From assembly GCA_040752115.1 (NCBI GenBank), contig JBFMFB010000009.1, forward strand, positions 1 to 64,000: a stretch of 64,000 bases of DNA, in the 5' to 3' direction. Origin of the DNA: JBFMFB01 sp040752115. Its GTDB lineage: Bacteria > Pseudomonadota > Gammaproteobacteria > Burkholderiales > Sulfuricellaceae. The first letter of the stretch is position 1; every line of letters starts with the position of its first letter. The translations under genes were made by a program, and so were the position numbers. Shown one piece after another: positions 63,003 to 64,000 of this stretch. The notes under the pieces were generated by a model. The model was not told where the DNA came from. It saw only the letters and a program-made list of their open reading frames with translations, and searched no databases.

Positions 63003-64000
63003 ATGTTGAATGAATACCCGTTTTTAGCTGTCTACAACCCCTGGTGGGAGGGGGCGGGCGAAGCGTGGGAGGGGCTGCCTGCATTTCGCCGGGACGTGTT
63101 CGACGATCTGTACGCGGATGTGGTCGGTCTGCCGCAGATGATCTCTGTCACCGGCCCGCGCAGGGTCGGAAAAAGCACCCTCCTGAAGCAGTGTATCCGG
63201 CAGCTCATTGCGGACAACGGGCCGGAGCAGGCGAAGCGCATCGTCTATTTCACCATGGACGATCCCGCCCTGAGCCTGCCGCATGTCGAGGCGCACCGGT
63301 TCTTCGACGATCTCGTGACGGAATTCGCCAAGCTGGCAACAGACGGGACGGTTTACCTATTTCTGGACGAAATCCAGAAATTTCCGCGCTGGGAGCTGTA
63401 TCTCAAGAAATACTACGACCTGAAAACGCCAGTGCGATTCGTTGTGTCCGGTTCGGCTTCCGCTCCGATTTTCAAGAAGTCACATGAAAGCCTGCTCGGA
63501 CGGATCAAGGCGTACCGGGCATTGCCGTTTTCGTTCCGGGAGTTCTTCTATTTCCGCTACGGCAGCGAAGAAACTCGGGGCCATTCGCGATTATTGCTCG
63601 ATTTTGGGTCAAGCGCACAACGAACGCCGGGCGATTTTGTCGGTTTCCTGAGCGGCATCCTCGAATCCGGTTCCTTTAGCGACTATAGTGGCATGAGGGG
63701 TATTATCGACGAATATTTCTATGAAGGCGGCTTCCCGGAAGTCTGGAATCTGCCGAACATCCTTGCCAAGCAGGAGTATCTCTACCAGAACCAGATCGAG
63801 CGGGTGATTTTCGAAGATTTGCTGGTGGCGGCGGAATTCCGAAAGCCCGAGATGCTGCGGCGGTTCTATCTGGGGCTGTTGGCCGAGCCAGGCCGGGAAA
63901 CCAATCTGACCAGGCTTTCCTCGGAAATCCAGATCAACCGCAGCACGATCGAGAGCTACTTCCCGTTGCTGGAGGCCACCGACCTGGTGTGGCGGCTACA
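63003..64000 (+). CDS. AAA/DUF4143 ATPase, truncated by the window edge
   Basis: An open frame from the ATG at 63003 to the window edge (332 codons, no stop). It is a P-loop protein with Walker A TGPRRVGKST (about residues 49-58) and Walker B VYLFLDEIQKFPRWE (about 117-131), a sensor-like VVSGSASAP, and later a DUF4143-like part (YEGGFPEVWNLP, INRSTIESYFPLLEATDLVW). Such ATPases are widespread, often horizontally acquired, and of uncertain role, sometimes toxin-antitoxin-like. The 130 bp upstream are AT-rich, unlike the clpB region. Confidence 0.85.
   Translation, partial: MLNEYPFLAVYNPWWEGAGEAWEGLPAFRRDVFDDLYADVVGLPQMISVTGPRRVGKSTLLKQCIRQLIADNGPEQAKRIVYFTMDDPALSLPHVEAHRFFDDLVTEFAKLATDGTVYLFLDEIQKFPRWELYLKKYYDLKTPVRFVVSGSASAPIFKKSHESLLGRIKAYRALPFSFREFFYFRYGSEETRGHSRLLLDFGSSAQRTPGDFVGFLSGILESGSFSDYSGMRGIIDEYFYEGGFPEVWNLPNILAKQEYLYQNQIERVIFEDLLVAAEFRKPEMLRRFYLGLLAEPGRETNLTRLSSEIQINRSTIESYFPLLEATDLVWRL

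Overview
The window reads as chromosome of a GC-rich betaproteobacterium. The best guess is Nitrosomonadales (Sulfuricella/Gallionella/Sideroxydans-like). This rests on the pst operon, the order tpiA-secG-tRNA-Leu(GAG)-nuoABCDEFGHIJKLMN-NUDIX that is typical of betaproteobacteria, fliW/waaF/nadC/clpB, and two clusters of membrane-anchored multiheme c-type cytochromes. The placement is inferred from gene content and synteny, not from a database search.

Layout. 1-1.6 kb is accessory DNA: two unrecognised genes, a 251-bp inverted-repeat element and hairpin repeats. 1.67-5.4 kb is pstSCAB on the minus strand, with no phoU beside it. 5.65-22.3 kb is tpiA, secG, tRNA-Leu, all 14 complex I genes and a NUDIX hydrolase. 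A short insertion with a 32-bp duplication lies at the nuoC/nuoD junction, and a degenerate repeat lies between nuoI and nuoJ. 22.4-29.1 kb holds a lipoprotein, a DUF4202 protein, an ABC exporter (ATPase, permease, adaptor; nested repeats split off the adaptor) and a DUF2189 membrane protein. 29.4-32.8 kb is a stressosome-like cassette: a GGDEF diguanylate cyclase, an RsbT-RsbX fusion, RsbR and an RsbS whose phospho-serine position is proline.

33.6-43.1 kb is the respiratory accessory region. A perfect FNR/ANR palindrome precedes an operon of an 8-motif cytochrome c, a cytochrome b and a 3-motif cytochrome c. A paralogous triad follows at 39.9-42.6 kb. Between them lie a divergent signal peptidase with Arg at the catalytic Lys position and a secreted NHL-repeat protein. 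The triads probably pass electrons between the quinone pool and periplasmic or outer-surface partners. This is inference. 43.2-44.3 kb carries a low-GC gene followed by an integron-type attC-like site and enclosed by an inverted repeat pair.

44.6-64 kb is mostly housekeeping and signalling: phosphomannomutase/phosphoglucomutase, a chemoreceptor, a Ser/Thr kinase-HDOD-GAF protein, hemN, fliW, a PilZ-like protein, waaF, a hydrolase, nadC, a proton-pump-type P-ATPase, DedA, clpB behind a near-consensus sigma-32 promoter, and a truncated AAA/DUF4143 ATPase.

A family of palindromic CACGAAT repeats (five copies, two of them 165/166 identical) runs through the window. One copy is split by a 143-bp MITE flanked by TTAA duplications.
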